A stretch of DNA of 64,000 nt from Allobosea sp. (GCF_017308015.1 NZ_JAFKFW010000006.1:1-64000), one strand, 5' to 3'; shown: positions 47,163 through 56,683, counted from the stretch's first letter. Notes: a model not told the origin generated them from the sequence alone. Translations and numbers: made by a program.

Positions 47163-48862
47163 GGCAGGACTCCCTGGGGCAGTTTCTGGGCGAAGAGGCT
47201 GGTGGAGGCCATCAGGCCGATCGTGACGATGACGGTCACGGCCGCCAGCGCCGAGGCATAGGTCGAATCGCCGCCCTGCTCGAAGGAGAAGACGACGACG
47301 CCGAGCGTCTCGGCGCCGGACGACCAGAGCAGGGCTGAGACGGTGAGTTCGTTGAAGGCGGTGAGGAAGACCAGCAATGCGCCCGCGACGGCAGCCGGCG
47401 CGACCAGCGGGAAGATGATGGTGACGAGCCGGCGCGGCAGGCTGGCGCCGGCGATCTGGGCGGCCTCCTCCAGGGTGCGGTCGATCTGGAGATAGCCGCT
47501 GATGACGGGGCGCAGGCCGAGCACCAGGAAGCGGGCGAGATAGGCGAAGACGATGATCCAGACCGTGTTGTAGAGCGAGACGTTCAGCACAGGCAGAGGT
47601 TTGAGGAAGAGCAGGATCGCGGCGATGGCGAGCACGACGCCGGGCATCGCATAAGGCAGTTCGGCGGCGAGATTGAGCAGTCGCAGCGCCCGCGACTTTT
47701 TCCAGACGATGAAATAGCCGAGCGGCACGCAGATCAGCACGATCAGGGTCGCTGCGCCGGCCGACATCAGGAAGGAATTGACGAAGGCGCGCTTCGAGGC
47801 AGCGTGCTCGAACAGCACATAGGCGTAGTTGGCGAGCGTCGCGGTTTTCGCGTTGAGCGGCACGCCGAAGGCGGGGATCAGCGAGGTCGAGAGCAGGCCG
47901 AGGAAGGGCATCGCCAGGACGAGGATCGCGAAGACCCATAGTCCGATCTCGACCGGCCGGCGCCAGCGGCCGAGCTCGAAGGGGCGCGCCGCGCTCGAGG
48001 TCGTGGTGATCCGGAAGTCGCGCCGGCGCAGCATCAGGTCCTGCAGGAGGATGCCGGCCATCGCGATGACGCCGATCAGCAGGGAGAGGATCGCGACCTC
48101 GGAGAGCACGCCGGGCCCGAGGCCCGCGAGACGTTGGTAGATCAGCGTCGGCAGGACGAGGAAATTGCCGGGAATGCCGAGAAAGGCGGGGATGCCGAAA
48201 TTGCCGAGGCTGGAGACGAAGCAGAGCGCGATGCCGGCGACGAGCGGCGGCGTCATCAGCGGCAGGACGACGGTGCGCAGCACGGTGAGCGGGTGCGCCC
48301 CGGCGGCGAGGCCGGCCTCGATCAGTTCCTTCGGCAGGGCGCGCAGGCCGGCGCGCAGGGTCAGGAAGACCAGGGGCGCATATTGCAGGCCGAGCAGCAG
48401 GATGATGCCCTCGCGCGAATAGAGCGGGTTGCGGCTGCCGAGCGGCGGCGCCATGCCGACGAGCTTGAGCAGCGTGCTCGACGGGCCGAAGAGCTGGAGC
48501 CAGGCCAGCGCCGTGACCTGCGGCGCGATCATCAGCGGCAGGACGAAGCAGAAGGTGAAGGCGTTGCGGGCGCGGATATCGGTCAGCGTCGCCAGCAGCG
48601 CCACGGTCCCACCGATCAGTGTCGCGAGGATCGTGCCGGCGATGGCGGTTGTCAGGCTGTTCCAGGTCGCCGTCCAGGTCGCCGGGCTCGCCATGACCTT
48701 GCCGAGCGCCGTCGCCGAGAGTTGACCGCCAGGGGCGAGTCCCTCGACGATCAGGCGCCCGATCGGCAGCAGCGACAGGAGTGCGACGAGGCCGACGAGC
48801 CCCCAGAGGAGACCCGTCTCCTCGACGCGCGTACGCAGCGTCGCGGGATCGGCGAGGGACAT
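47150..48862 (-). CDS. ABC importer permease with two fused membrane domains (FbpB-like)
   Basis: 570 aa, about 12 helices in two BPD_transp_1 domains. Coupling (EAA) loops are seen as LPKELIEAGLAAGAHPLTVL in the first half and IDRTLEEAAQIAGASLPRRL in the second. The fused layout is that of the FbpB/AfuB and 2-aminoethylphosphonate permeases. The ATG at 48862 is preferred over a GTG two codons upstream. Confidence 0.92.
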   Translation of the reverse strand: MSLADPATLRTRVEETGLLWGLVGLVALLSLLPIGRLIVEGLAPGGQLSATALGKVMASPATWTATWNSLTTAIAGTILATLIGGTVALLATLTDIRARNAFTFCFVLPLMIAPQVTALAWLQLFGPSSTLLKLVGMAPPLGSRNPLYSREGIILLLGLQYAPLVFLTLRAGLRALPKELIEAGLAAGAHPLTVLRTVVLPLMTPPLVAGIALCFVSSLGNFGIPAFLGIPGNFLVLPTLIYQRLAGLGPGVLSEVAILSLLIGVIAMAGILLQDLMLRRRDFRITTTSSAARPFELGRWRRPVEIGLWVFAILVLAMPFLGLLSTSLIPAFGVPLNAKTATLANYAYVLFEHAASKRAFVNSFLMSAGAATLIVLICVPLGYFIVWKKSRALRLLNLAAELPYAMPGVVLAIAAILLFLKPLPVLNVSLYNTVWIIVFAYLARFLVLGLRPVISGYLQIDRTLEEAAQIAGASLPRRLVTIIFPLVAPAAVAGALLVFLTAFNELTVSALLWSSGAETLGVVVFSFEQGGDSTYASALAAVTVIVTIGLMASTSLFAQKLPQGVLPWRD

Positions 48863-48879
48863 GCGCACGCTGTCCGGGC

Positions 48880-49887
48880 TCAGTTGCCGAACATCGTGGC
48901 GAAGCGGGCCTTGTCGGCCTCGGTCGCCTTGACTACGGCCGCGATGTCGGAGGCCATGACGTTGATCTTGGTGCCCTCCGGCAACCAGGCGGGCGAGCCG
49001 ATGCCGGGCTTGGCGGGGATATAGCCCATGGTCAGCGCGAGCTTCTGGCCGTCATCAGAGAGGATGAAGTCGACGAAGGCCTTCGCGGCGGCCTCGTTCT
49101 TCGTGGTCTTCACGATGGCGACGGGTTCGGTCACGGCCGGCGCGCCCTCCTTCGGGAAGACGAACTCGATCGGTGAGCCCTGCTTCTTGGCGTTGAAGGC
49201 CATGAAGTCGACCAGCACGCCGTAAGATTTCTCGCCGCTGGCGACGGATTTCAGGACGGCGCCGTTGCCGCGCACGGCGACAGCCTCGTTCGCCTTCAGC
49301 CCCTCGAACAGCTTCCAGCCGAGATCGGGACGGGCGGTCATGGTGGAGAGCATGATTGCGGCCGCGCCGGAATAGAGCGGGCTCGGCATCGAGATCTGGC
49401 CCTTGTAGGCGGGCTTGTCGAGATCGGTCCAGGAGGCCGGCTTTTCCTTGGCGCCGGTGTTGTAGGCGATGCCGGTAGTGATCAGCTTTGAGCCGAAATA
49501 GGTCTTGTCGGGGTCGAAGGAGCCGGGCTGGAGCCCATCGGTCTTGGCTGCGGGATAGGCGAGGAGCTGCTTCTGGTCCTTCAGGATCTCCATGCTTGCG
49601 GCGTCCGCGATCAGCAGCACGTCAGCGCCGGGCTGGCCGGCCGAAATCTCGGCGGCGAGCTTGCCCATCACCTCGGTCGTGCCGGAGCGGAAGATCTCAA
49701 CCTCGACATTCGGATAGGCCTTCTTGAAGGCGGCCGTGGTCTGGGCCGCGTCCTTCTCCGGCTGCGAGGTGTAGAGCACGAGCTTGCCGGAGGGCGCCTG
49801 CGCGAAGGCGGGGGCGGCGGCAAGCAGGGCAGCGGCGGCCGTCATCATCAGGCCGTGTCGCGTGAAGCGGCGTCGTGTCAGGGTCAT
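48880..49887 (-). CDS. Periplasmic substrate-binding protein, COG1840 (FbpA/AfuA-like)
   Basis: 335 aa. The N-terminal twin-arginine-like signal (RRRFTRHGLMMTAAAALL, cleavage after AFA near residue 29) precedes KLVLYTSQPEKDA, the family start. GTTEVMGKLAAEISAGQPGA and DVLLIADAASME follow. I find no Tyr-Tyr pair, which ferric-binding FbpA uses, so an iron substrate is doubtful; organophosphates, phosphonates or sugar phosphates are used by other members. GGAGGAG precedes the ATG. First gene of the five-gene operon ending in surE. Confidence 0.9.
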   Translation of the reverse strand: MTLTRRRFTRHGLMMTAAAALLAAAPAFAQAPSGKLVLYTSQPEKDAAQTTAAFKKAYPNVEVEIFRSGTTEVMGKLAAEISAGQPGADVLLIADAASMEILKDQKQLLAYPAAKTDGLQPGSFDPDKTYFGSKLITTGIAYNTGAKEKPASWTDLDKPAYKGQISMPSPLYSGAAAIMLSTMTARPDLGWKLFEGLKANEAVAVRGNGAVLKSVASGEKSYGVLVDFMAFNAKKQGSPIEFVFPKEGAPAVTEPVAIVKTTKNEAAAKAFVDFILSDDGQKLALTMGYIPAKPGIGSPAWLPEGTKINVMASDIAAVVKATEADKARFATMFGN

Positions 49888-49978
49888 GGTCTTGTCTCCT
49901 CCGTTGTCGCGATGCCGACCTTTACGCCAAATGCGCTGGTCGATCTTCGTGTCAGATCGTCATCTCAGGTCAGCTCGT

Positions 49979-50006
49979 GCCGGTCATTCGCGATGCGACG
50001 ACCGGC
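49979..50006 (-). terminator. Possible transcript-end hairpin after the E2 gene
   Basis: GCCGGTC (49979-49985) and GACCGGC (50000-50006) can pair across 14 bases, 13 bases after the E2 stop. There is no T-run on the minus strand, so the call is weak. Confidence 0.25.
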
Positions 50007-50018
50007 TGTCGTCTTCCT

Positions 50019-51254
50019 TCACAGAAGCAGCTCGGGGTTTTCAAGGGCCTCGCGCAGATCGGCCATGAAACGGGCGGCGGCGACACCGTCGACGATGCGG
50101 TGGTCCGATGACAGTGTGAAATTCGCCATCGGCCTGAGCACGACCTGGCCTTCGCGCCCGACCGGCTTGTCGACGGTGCGGCCGACAGCGAGAATCGCCC
50201 CCTGCGGCGGGTTGATGATCGCCGTGAACGAGTCGACGCCATACATGCCGAGATTGGAGATGGTGAAGGTGCCGCCGCCGAGCTCGGCCGGAGTCAGGGT
50301 GCGCTTCGCCACGCCCTCGCGCAGTCTCGCGAATTCGTGCGTCATGGCGCGCATATCCATGACGCCGGCATCGCGCAGCACGGGCACGACGAGGTCGCCG
50401 TCGCGCTCCATCGCGATGCCGATATCGATGCGCTCGTGGAAACGGGTCGCTTCGCCCTCGGCCGAGGCATTGATGACCGGGTGATCGCGCAGGATGCGGG
50501 CGGCGACGCGGGCGATCAGCACGGTCAGGCTGGGCTTGGGCGCGCCGATGCGCTCGTGCCGCTTGGCGAGGCGGCCGAGCAGGTCGCGCGCGGCGCTCAT
50601 CTCGATCTCGGACGTCAGATAGAAATGCGGGGCGGTGCGCATGCTCTCGGAGAGCCGGTTCGCGACGATGCGGCGAATGGCCGAGAAGGGCTGCAGGCGG
50701 TCTTCGGAAGCATTCGCCGATAAGGTCGGTGCGGGGCGCGTCTCCTGCGCCGGAGCGCAGCGCGGCCGCTGCTCCAGATGTCGCTTCACGTCGGCTTCAC
50801 CGATGCGGCCACGCGGACCGGTGCCAGCCACGGTCTTGAGGTCGAGCGCATTTTGCCGGGCGATGCGGCGGGCGAGCGGGGTCGCACGCAGGCCGGACGA
50901 GGTCGGTGCGGCCGCAATCGCCGGCGTGGCCGGTATCTCGGTCTTCGAAAGCAATGTGGCAGCCGCCACGGTAGCCGCAGCGGCTGCCGGCCCGGACGGT
51001 GTGGTGGCGGCCTCACCGTCGAGGTAGATCCACGCAACGGGTGTTCCGACCGAGATCGGCACGCCGATTTCTGCCTTGATGTTCCGGATCGCGCCGCTGG
51101 CGGGGGCCTCGACCTCCATCACGGCCTTGTTGGTGCCGATCTCGAAGATCGTGTCGCCCTGGCGGACCTGGTCGCCTTCCTTGACATGCCAGGCCTCGAT
51201 CGTGCCCGTCTCCATGTCCATGTCGACCTTGGGAAGGATGACCTCGATGGGCAT
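50019..51254 (-). CDS. Dihydrolipoamide acyltransferase (E2) of a 2-oxoacid/acetoin dehydrogenase-type complex
   Basis: 411 aa. A lipoyl domain (residues 1-80, lipoyl lysine K43 in EIGTNKAVMEVEAP) is followed by an Ala/Pro linker, a peripheral-subunit-binding domain (ATPLARRIARQNALDL, then GTGPRGRIGEADV) and a catalytic domain ending with the DHRIVDGV motif. It carries acyl groups to CoA. The start overlaps the E1-beta stop by one base. No dihydrolipoamide dehydrogenase (E3) lies nearby; a shared one is presumably used. Confidence 0.93.
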   Translation of the reverse strand: MPIEVILPKVDMDMETGTIEAWHVKEGDQVRQGDTIFEIGTNKAVMEVEAPASGAIRNIKAEIGVPISVGTPVAWIYLDGEAATTPSGPAAAAATVAAATLLSKTEIPATPAIAAAPTSSGLRATPLARRIARQNALDLKTVAGTGPRGRIGEADVKRHLEQRPRCAPAQETRPAPTLSANASEDRLQPFSAIRRIVANRLSESMRTAPHFYLTSEIEMSAARDLLGRLAKRHERIGAPKPSLTVLIARVAARILRDHPVINASAEGEATRFHERIDIGIAMERDGDLVVPVLRDAGVMDMRAMTHEFARLREGVAKRTLTPAELGGGTFTISNLGMYGVDSFTAIINPPQGAILAVGRTVDKPVGREGQVVLRPMANFTLSSDHRIVDGVAAARFMADLREALENPELLL

Positions 51255-52276
51255 CAGGCTTCCCCGCGGCGGACGAGATTGGTGGCGGCGGCGACGATGT
51301 CGTCCTCCTGCGGGACGGCCGCCTTCTCCAGAACCGGATTGTAGGGGATCGGCACATCGGCGCCGCCGAGCCGGATGATCGGCGCATCCAGGAAATCGAA
51401 GACCTCGCTCTCGGCGATCATCGCCGAGATCTCGGCGCCGATGCCCATGGTCTTCACGCCCTCGTAGACGACGAGCAGGCGATGCGTCTTGCGCACGCTC
51501 TCGGCGATGGTGGCGAAGTCGATCGGGCGGATCGAGCGCAGGTCGATGACCTCGGCCGAGATGCCGTCGCTGGCCAGACGTTCGGCCGCGGCTTCCGCCT
51601 TGCGGGCCATGATCGAGGAGCCGACGATGGTGACATCCGTACCCTCGCGCCGGATCGCGGCCTTGCCGATCGGCACGCGATAGGCCTCGGCCGGGACATG
51701 GCCCTTGGTCTTGTAGAGCAGCTTGTGCTCGAAGATCAGTACGGGGTTGGGGTCGTCGATCGCGGCGAGCAGCATGCCCTTGGCATCATGCGGCGTGCTC
51801 GGCTGGAGAACCTTCAGGCCCGGAACATGGGCGAACCAGGCTTCAAGGCTCTGGCTGTGCTGGGCCGCCGCACCTGTGCCCGAGCCGCCGGGCAGGCGCA
51901 CCACCATCGGGACGCTGGCCTTGCCGCCGAACATGAAGCGGATCTTGGCCGCCTGATTGACGAGCTGCTCCATGGCCAGCGTGACGAAATCCGAGAACTG
52001 GATTTCGAGCACAGGCCGCATGCCGGTGATCGCGGCGCCGACCGCCGCACCGGCGATGCCGAGCTCGCTGATCGGGGTATCGATCACACGGTCCGTGCCG
52101 AAGCGGTGGACGAGGTCTCCGGAGACGCCGAAGGCGCCGCCATAGACGCCGACATCCTCGCCGAACAGGAAGACGCGTTCATCGGCCTCCATCGCCTGGC
52201 CGAGCGCCTCGCGCACCGCCTCGGCATAGGAAAGCTCGCGGATCTCGGTCGCGGGTTCGAGCATGTCAGAGGGCAT
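51254..52276 (-). CDS. E1 beta subunit, thiamine-dependent 2-oxoacid/acetoin dehydrogenase-type
   Basis: 340 aa. Family blocks: [40 protein letters not shown], the [16 protein letters not shown] region and the C-terminal [16 protein letters not shown]. It binds thiamine diphosphate with E1 alpha. Start codons at 52276 and 52264 are both possible; 52276 overlaps the E1-alpha stop by eleven bases. The level of similarity by eye favours acetoin/branched-chain types, not the housekeeping pyruvate dehydrogenase. Confidence 0.92.
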   Translation of the reverse strand: MPSDMLEPATEIRELSYAEAVREALGQAMEADERVFLFGEDVGVYGGAFGVSGDLVHRFGTDRVIDTPISELGIAGAAVGAAITGMRPVLEIQFSDFVTLAMEQLVNQAAKIRFMFGGKASVPMVVRLPGGSGTGAAAQHSQSLEAWFAHVPGLKVLQPSTPHDAKGMLLAAIDDPNPVLIFEHKLLYKTKGHVPAEAYRVPIGKAAIRREGTDVTIVGSSIMARKAEAAAERLASDGISAEVIDLRSIRPIDFATIAESVRKTHRLLVVYEGVKTMGIGAEISAMIAESEVFDFLDAPIIRLGGADVPIPYNPVLEKAAVPQEDDIVAAATNLVRRGEA

Positions 52277-53267
52277 AGACGTCACGGGTCAGGTCTTTCG
52301 GATCGGGGTCCGGGCAGGCGCGGGCGAATTCGACGGCGGCGTCGATGTCGCGCTGGGCGTCCTCTTCGAGCTTCATCAGCGCAGCCGCGTCGAAGCGGTC
52401 ATGCGCCTTGAGTTCGTCTTCGAGCCGCCGGATCGGGTCCTGGCTGCGCCATTCCTCGATCTCCTCCTTGGAGCGGTAGAGATTGCGGTCGCTCTTGGAA
52501 TGGCCGCGCCAGCGATAGGTCTTGCATTCGATCAGCGAGGGGCCTTCGCCGGAGCGGGCACGCGCGATCGCGACGGCCGCGACGGCCGCGACGCCGGCGA
52601 GGTCGTTACCATCCAGGCAATGGCCGGGCATGCCGTAGGCCGCCGCGCGGTCGGCGACGTTCGGCACCGCCATGGCGCGGCCGATATCCATCGACATGCC
52701 GTATTTGTTGTTCTCGCAGACGAAGACGACCGGCAGCTTCCAGATCGAAGCCATGTTGAGCGCCTCGTGGAAGGCGCCCTCGTTCGAGGCGCCGTCGCCG
52801 AAGAAGACCATGCAGACCCGGCCATTCTTCTGCGCCTTGATGCTCATGCCGACACCGACCGCGATCGGCAGGCCGCCGCCGACGATGCCGTTGGCGCCGA
52901 GATTGCCGCCCTCGACATCGGCGATATGCATCGAGCCGCCGCGGCCCTTGCAGTAGCCGGTCTCCTTGCCGAAGAACTCGGCGAACATCAGCTTCGGCTC
53001 GGCACCGCGGGCGATGCAGTGGCCGTGGCCGCGATGGGTCGAGAGGATATAGTCGTGGGCTTCGAGCGGCAGCGTCGTGCCGACCGCGCTCGCTTCCTGG
53101 CCGATCGAGAGATGCATCGTGCCGTGGATCAGCCCGCGCATGTAGCTCGCCTCGGCCGCCTCCTCGAACTTGCGGATCAGGTGCATCCGGGTCAGCGCCT
53201 GCGCCACCGTCGCGTCGTCGAGCGCTGCAAGTTCCGGCCGCTGGTTCGGCTTCTGATGGGCGCTCAT
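52266..53267 (-). CDS. E1 alpha subunit, thiamine-dependent 2-oxoacid/acetoin dehydrogenase-type
   Basis: 333 aa. It has [30 protein letters not shown], and the thiamine diphosphate motif beginning [20 protein letters not shown] and ending CENN. The segment [20 protein letters not shown] is the phosphorylation-loop region. The ATG overlaps the oxidoreductase stop (ATGA), so the complex and that enzyme are made together. Confidence 0.93.
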   Translation of the reverse strand: MSAHQKPNQRPELAALDDATVAQALTRMHLIRKFEEAAEASYMRGLIHGTMHLSIGQEASAVGTTLPLEAHDYILSTHRGHGHCIARGAEPKLMFAEFFGKETGYCKGRGGSMHIADVEGGNLGANGIVGGGLPIAVGVGMSIKAQKNGRVCMVFFGDGASNEGAFHEALNMASIWKLPVVFVCENNKYGMSMDIGRAMAVPNVADRAAAYGMPGHCLDGNDLAGVAAVAAVAIARARSGEGPSLIECKTYRWRGHSKSDRNLYRSKEEIEEWRSQDPIRRLEDELKAHDRFDAAALMKLEEDAQRDIDAAVEFARACPDPDPKDLTRDVYAL

Positions 53268-54625
53268 GCCTGGGCTCCGGAGGTCAGCGCGGCGATCATC
53301 GCGTCCTGCGCACGGCGCACCTCGACGATCTTCAATCGTTCGTCGGGTGTGGCGTCGGCCAGCGTGATCAACTCGCCCTTGCGGACGGGCCGCGTCATGG
53401 TCGCGCCCTGGGCGAGGCCGATCGGCAGCGCCTTGCGCGCCTGCGCATCGGCGCGGGAGAGCGCGAAACCTCGATAGCCGTATTCGCCGATGGCATCGAG
53501 CGTCTCGCCGACCGCGAGATCGCGCTTGGCGACGCAGCCGACCTCCGAGGTCGGCACCGGCAGCGGGCGCATATGGCTCTGGTTGAAGATGACGGCGGCG
53601 GCGGCCGAAAGCGGCACTTCCAGGCTCGTCAGGTGATAGGGCCGGAAGAAGGAGTAGTACGGGCCGGGGCCGAGATGCAGGTCGCTCATCCGCTCGCGAA
53701 CGCGGGGATGACGCATCTCGGCGACGGCGAAGACGCCGGGCGCGACGCCCTTGGCCACCGAGAAATCGACGACGCCCTTCTGCGAGAGCAGACCGCCTTC
53801 CTCCTTCGGGCAGAAATAGTTCTGCAACTCGTCCTTCGGCGCGGCCGGGCCGTGCATGCCGGGGATATCCGGCACGAAGCCGCAGGCATTAGCGATGGCG
53901 ACCATCTCGACCATCGTCTTCGAGCCGTCGACGAACTCGACGAGCATGCGCGGGTTCATGTTCCGGCGCGTGGCTTCCTCGACATAATCGGCCGGAACGG
54001 CGTCGATGCGGAACGGATTGTTCTTGCCCTTGCCGGCGGCGACGACGGGATAGCCCATAGCGCGGACGAAATTGATCAGCTCCATCGCGGCGGCAGGCTC
54101 GTCGCCGGCGCCCAGCGTATAAACCACGCCGGCCTTGGCGGCCTCGACGGCGAGATAGGAGCCGATGGTGATATCGGCCTCGACATTCATCATCACGATA
54201 TGCTTGCGCGCCGCGATGGCGGTCAGGGCGACACGCGAGCCGGCTTCCGGGTTGCCAGTGGCGTCGATGATGACATCGACATGGGGCGAGCGGCAGATCA
54301 GGTCGAGCGAGGTCGTGGCGACGATGCGGCTCTTGCGGCGCGCCGCGTCGAGCCCGGCCTCGTCGGTGACGTTGTCGACCTCGCCCTTTCGCCCTGCGAG
54401 CGCAGCGGCCTCCGCAACGCGATCCGGCGCGATATCGGCGACGGCAGCGATCTCGATGCCGGTCATTTGGGAGATCTGGACGACGATATCGGTGCCCATC
54501 TGGCCGGCGCCGATCAGGCCGACACGGACGGGTTTGCCAGCCTTGGCGCGCAATTCGAGGGCTTCGGCCAGGGACAGGCCGGCGACGGGCACGCCCAAAG
54601 GCGGCTGCGGCTGGATCGCGGCCAT
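53264..54625 (-). CDS. NAD(P)-dependent oxidoreductase with C-terminal SAF domain (homoserine dehydrogenase-like)
   Basis: 453 aa. The Rossmann motif [39 protein letters not shown] and [12 protein letters not shown] resemble homoserine-dehydrogenase-type folds; the C-terminal part (about 355-430) is SAF-like ([20 protein letters not shown], then [20 protein letters not shown]). The family is often annotated loosely and its substrates are mostly unknown; sugar-acid or branched polyol oxidation is likely. First gene of the operon with E1/E2, facing the SorC regulator. Confidence 0.85.
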   Translation of the reverse strand: MAAIQPQPPLGVPVAGLSLAEALELRAKAGKPVRVGLIGAGQMGTDIVVQISQMTGIEIAAVADIAPDRVAEAAALAGRKGEVDNVTDEAGLDAARRKSRIVATTSLDLICRSPHVDVIIDATGNPEAGSRVALTAIAARKHIVMMNVEADITIGSYLAVEAAKAGVVYTLGAGDEPAAAMELINFVRAMGYPVVAAGKGKNNPFRIDAVPADYVEEATRRNMNPRMLVEFVDGSKTMVEMVAIANACGFVPDIPGMHGPAAPKDELQNYFCPKEEGGLLSQKGVVDFSVAKGVAPGVFAVAEMRHPRVRERMSDLHLGPGPYYSFFRPYHLTSLEVPLSAAAAVIFNQSHMRPLPVPTSEVGCVAKRDLAVGETLDAIGEYGYRGFALSRADAQARKALPIGLAQGATMTRPVRKGELITLADATPDERLKIVEVRRAQDAMIAALTSGAQA

Positions 54626-54643
54626 CGTCGATATCTCTCCCTA

Positions 54644-54680
54644 GGACATATGTTCTTTAGTTGGAACAAAAGGACATGTC
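54644..54680. promoter_or_regulatory. Candidate operator for the SorC-type regulator
   Basis: GGACATATGTTC (54644-54655) is an imperfect palindrome of the form GRACATATGTYC, and GGACATGTC (54672-54680) is a similar second site 28 bases on. Both lie in the gap between the divergent oxidoreductase and SorC genes. Confidence 0.45.
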
Positions 54681-54782
54681 ATTCGTCCTGTCAAGCGCAC
54701 AGATGTTCAAACGGGTTGCCTTCGGGGCCGCGATGCGGTGATGCTGGTGCAAGTGCCCGAGGCGGCGCGGCAGGGAGCGCTC

Positions 54783-55799
54783 GTGGAAGACGCATTCGGA
54801 GCAGGACAAATCCAAGGCGAAGTGCCGGTCGCGGAGGCAAAAGTCCGGGCTGCATGGCTCTACTATGTCGAGGGCCTGACCCAGGAGCAGATAGCCGAGG
54901 CGCTGGGGCTCAGCCGGATCAAGGTGATCCGCATGCTGGCGGCGGCGCGTTCCGAAGGACTGGTCAAGATCAGGATCGATGCGCGCTCGGCCCGGCAGGC
55001 GGGTCTGGAGCGCGGCCTCGTCACCGCTTTCGGCCTGAAAGAGGCGGTGGTGGTGCCGGCGGCGCGCGATGCGGCCAGCGTCTCGGCGCTCGTCGGCTAT
55101 GCCGCTGGTCTCTGGCTTTCAGACAAGCTGACCGACAACATGTCACTGGCCGTCGGCTGGGGGCAGACCCTGCATCTGGCGCTCCGCGGCATGCAGCCGC
55201 GCCATGTCGAGGCGATGTCTGTCGTCTCGCTACTGGGCGGCCTCACCCATTCGCGCAGCATCAACCCCTCGGCGGTGGCGCGCCGCGTCGCCGACATGTT
55301 CGGGGCCGATTGCTTCCAGTTGACCGCGCCGGTTTTCGTCTCGAATGCCGAGATCCGCGATGCCCTCTGGCGTGAGCCGACCTTGCGAGACCTGCTCGAC
55401 CGCGCGCGAGCGGCCGATGTCGCGCTGGTCAGCGTCGGCGATCTCGTGCCGGGTTCGACGCTGTTCCGCGAGGGTTTGCTGCCGCAATCGGATCTCGCCG
55501 GCCTGAAGAAGGCCGGGGCGGTCGGCGATCTCGTCTGCCATTTCATCGATGCCGAGGGCGAACTGGTGGATCATCCCGTGAACCGGCGTATCATGGCGGT
55601 GAGCCCGGCCGATCTCAGGGGCATCGGCCTCGTCGCGATTGCGGCCGGCGGCGCCCATAAGGAACATGCGATCCGCGCGGCCCTGAGAGCCAGCGCGGCG
55701 AAGGTGCTGATCACCGATGAAGGCGCTGCCGAAGCCCTGCTGGCCGGCAGTGCGATCACTACAAAGGGAGCCGAGGGGGAGACACGCCATGGCCAATAA
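54783..55799 (+). CDS. SorC/DeoR-type sugar-binding transcriptional regulator
   Basis: 338 aa. The N-terminal helix-turn-helix reads AAWLYYVEGLTQEQIAEALG, then LSRIKVIRMLAAARSEGLVK. The sugar-phosphate-binding domain has SVVSLLGGLTHSRSINPSAV and VGDLVPGSTLF and the late GIGLVAIAAGGAHKEHAIRAA. It probably senses a phosphorylated intermediate and controls the divergent oxidoreductase-E1-E2 operon. GTG 54783 has GGGAG at five bases; an ATG at 54741 lacks such a site but would add 14 residues. Confidence 0.9.
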   Translation: MEDAFGAGQIQGEVPVAEAKVRAAWLYYVEGLTQEQIAEALGLSRIKVIRMLAAARSEGLVKIRIDARSARQAGLERGLVTAFGLKEAVVVPAARDAASVSALVGYAAGLWLSDKLTDNMSLAVGWGQTLHLALRGMQPRHVEAMSVVSLLGGLTHSRSINPSAVARRVADMFGADCFQLTAPVFVSNAEIRDALWREPTLRDLLDRARAADVALVSVGDLVPGSTLFREGLLPQSDLAGLKKAGAVGDLVCHFIDAEGELVDHPVNRRIMAVSPADLRGIGLVAIAAGGAHKEHAIRAALRASAAKVLITDEGAAEALLAGSAITTKGAEGETRHGQ

Positions 55800-56145
55800 T
55801 TTCGAGCAGTTCGCGCGCAATTCCCTGCAGTTCCGGCCGTCCGACATCCGCCTTATGCTGGAGCGGGTGCATTCCCATGTCGTGAAGCCACGCATGTCGG
55901 CAGAAGAGCTGCTGGAGGTGGTGCAGGGCCTCGGTTTTTCGACCGTCGAAGCCTTCGGGGACCAGATCGGCCTGGAACGAGTGACCTCGGAGAGCTGGGC
56001 ACGCTACGGCCTATCGCGGGACGCCGCGCAGCTTCTGCTCGCGCTACTGAACTATCGCCAGCGCCTGCTCGACGCGATGGACGATTTCGAGAAGACGACC
56101 CAGATTCCGCTGGACGGGTTCTTCGAGAACCAGCAGCTACCGTAA
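55789..56145 (+). CDS. Small conserved hypothetical protein coupled to the SorC regulator gene
   Basis: 118 aa, soluble and probably all-helical (NFEQFARNSLQFRPSDIRLM, LLEVVQGLGFSTVEAFGDQI, LLLALLNYRQRLLDAMDDFE). I do not recognise a family. The ATG at 55789 lies inside the end of the regulator gene (overlap of eleven bases), with GGGGGA upstream. Its link to the regulator is unknown. It is convergent with the next gene (4-base gap). Confidence 0.7.
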   Translation: MANNFEQFARNSLQFRPSDIRLMLERVHSHVVKPRMSAEELLEVVQGLGFSTVEAFGDQIGLERVTSESWARYGLSRDAAQLLLALLNYRQRLLDAMDDFEKTTQIPLDGFFENQQLP

Positions 56146-56149
56146 CGCG

Positions 56150-56671
56150 TCAGCGGCAGAAATCGGCGCAGCCGACTTCCCAGAATGCTTTGCCGGATTC
56201 AAGTGCCGGCACTGACGGGCGTGGCTTGCGACCGGGCAGGTCGGCGGGGACGGGTTTGACCCATTCCCACCAGCCATGGGCGCATTGGGAGCGGAAGGCC
56301 ATCTGGTCGGAGATCGAGGTGTTCTCCTGCTCCAGCACGGCGTCGAGCGCCGCGCAGGCTTCACGCAGGCGTATGTCATGGGCGTCGCTGCCATCGTTGG
56401 CGTAGTCGTGGAAGGCTTCGGTGAAGGCCTCCATTTCGCGGGCGATATGAGGCCAGTCGGAACGTCCGAGATTCCAGGCATCCATCCATTCGCGCACGAC
56501 GGTTTCGACCGCTTCGGCCTTGGGCTTGTCCTTGACCTTGCGGGCGGTGGTCAGCATGTGGCGCATCAATTCGGCGCGGGCATGGGCGTGGCGCGCACGC
56601 AGGGCCGCCTCCTGCATCTGCGCGATGGCTTCCGCGGCTTCCTGCTGCAGTGCTTCGACGAAATGCGGCAT
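56150..56671 (-). CDS. Hypothetical helical protein
   Basis: 173 aa. The first 110 residues are strongly helical with many Ala/Glu/His/Arg (EALQQEAAEAIAQMQEAALR and similar). The C-terminal 60 residues have four cysteines/tryptophan clusters (CAHGWWEWVKPVPADLPGRK, FWEVGCADFC). No recognised domain. It lies twelve bases downstream of the nucleoside hydrolase region on the same strand but reads last, so it is not obviously co-functional. Start ATG 56671. Confidence 0.55.
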   Translation of the reverse strand: MPHFVEALQQEAAEAIAQMQEAALRARHAHARAELMRHMLTTARKVKDKPKAEAVETVVREWMDAWNLGRSDWPHIAREMEAFTEAFHDYANDGSDAHDIRLREACAALDAVLEQENTSISDQMAFRSQCAHGWWEWVKPVPADLPGRKPRPSVPALESGKAFWEVGCADFCR

Positions 56672-56683
56672 GGATTTAGTCTC

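Noticed and set aside
47163..47939. Upstream extension of the ABC ATPase frame to 47939
   Set aside because: It lies wholly inside the permease gene and reads as low-complexity Arg-rich sequence; the ATPase domain starts right after the GTG at 47162.
48880..49887. Ferric iron-binding protein FbpA
   Set aside because: The domain family fits, but the Tyr-Tyr iron ligands are absent and the operon holds phosphate-releasing enzymes. I kept only the general family call.
51254..53267. Housekeeping pyruvate dehydrogenase pdhAB/pdhC
   Set aside because: The subunits are paired with a SAF-domain oxidoreductase and a SorC regulator, with no E3 and no lipoyl domain on E1 beta as in the alphaproteobacterial pyruvate complex.
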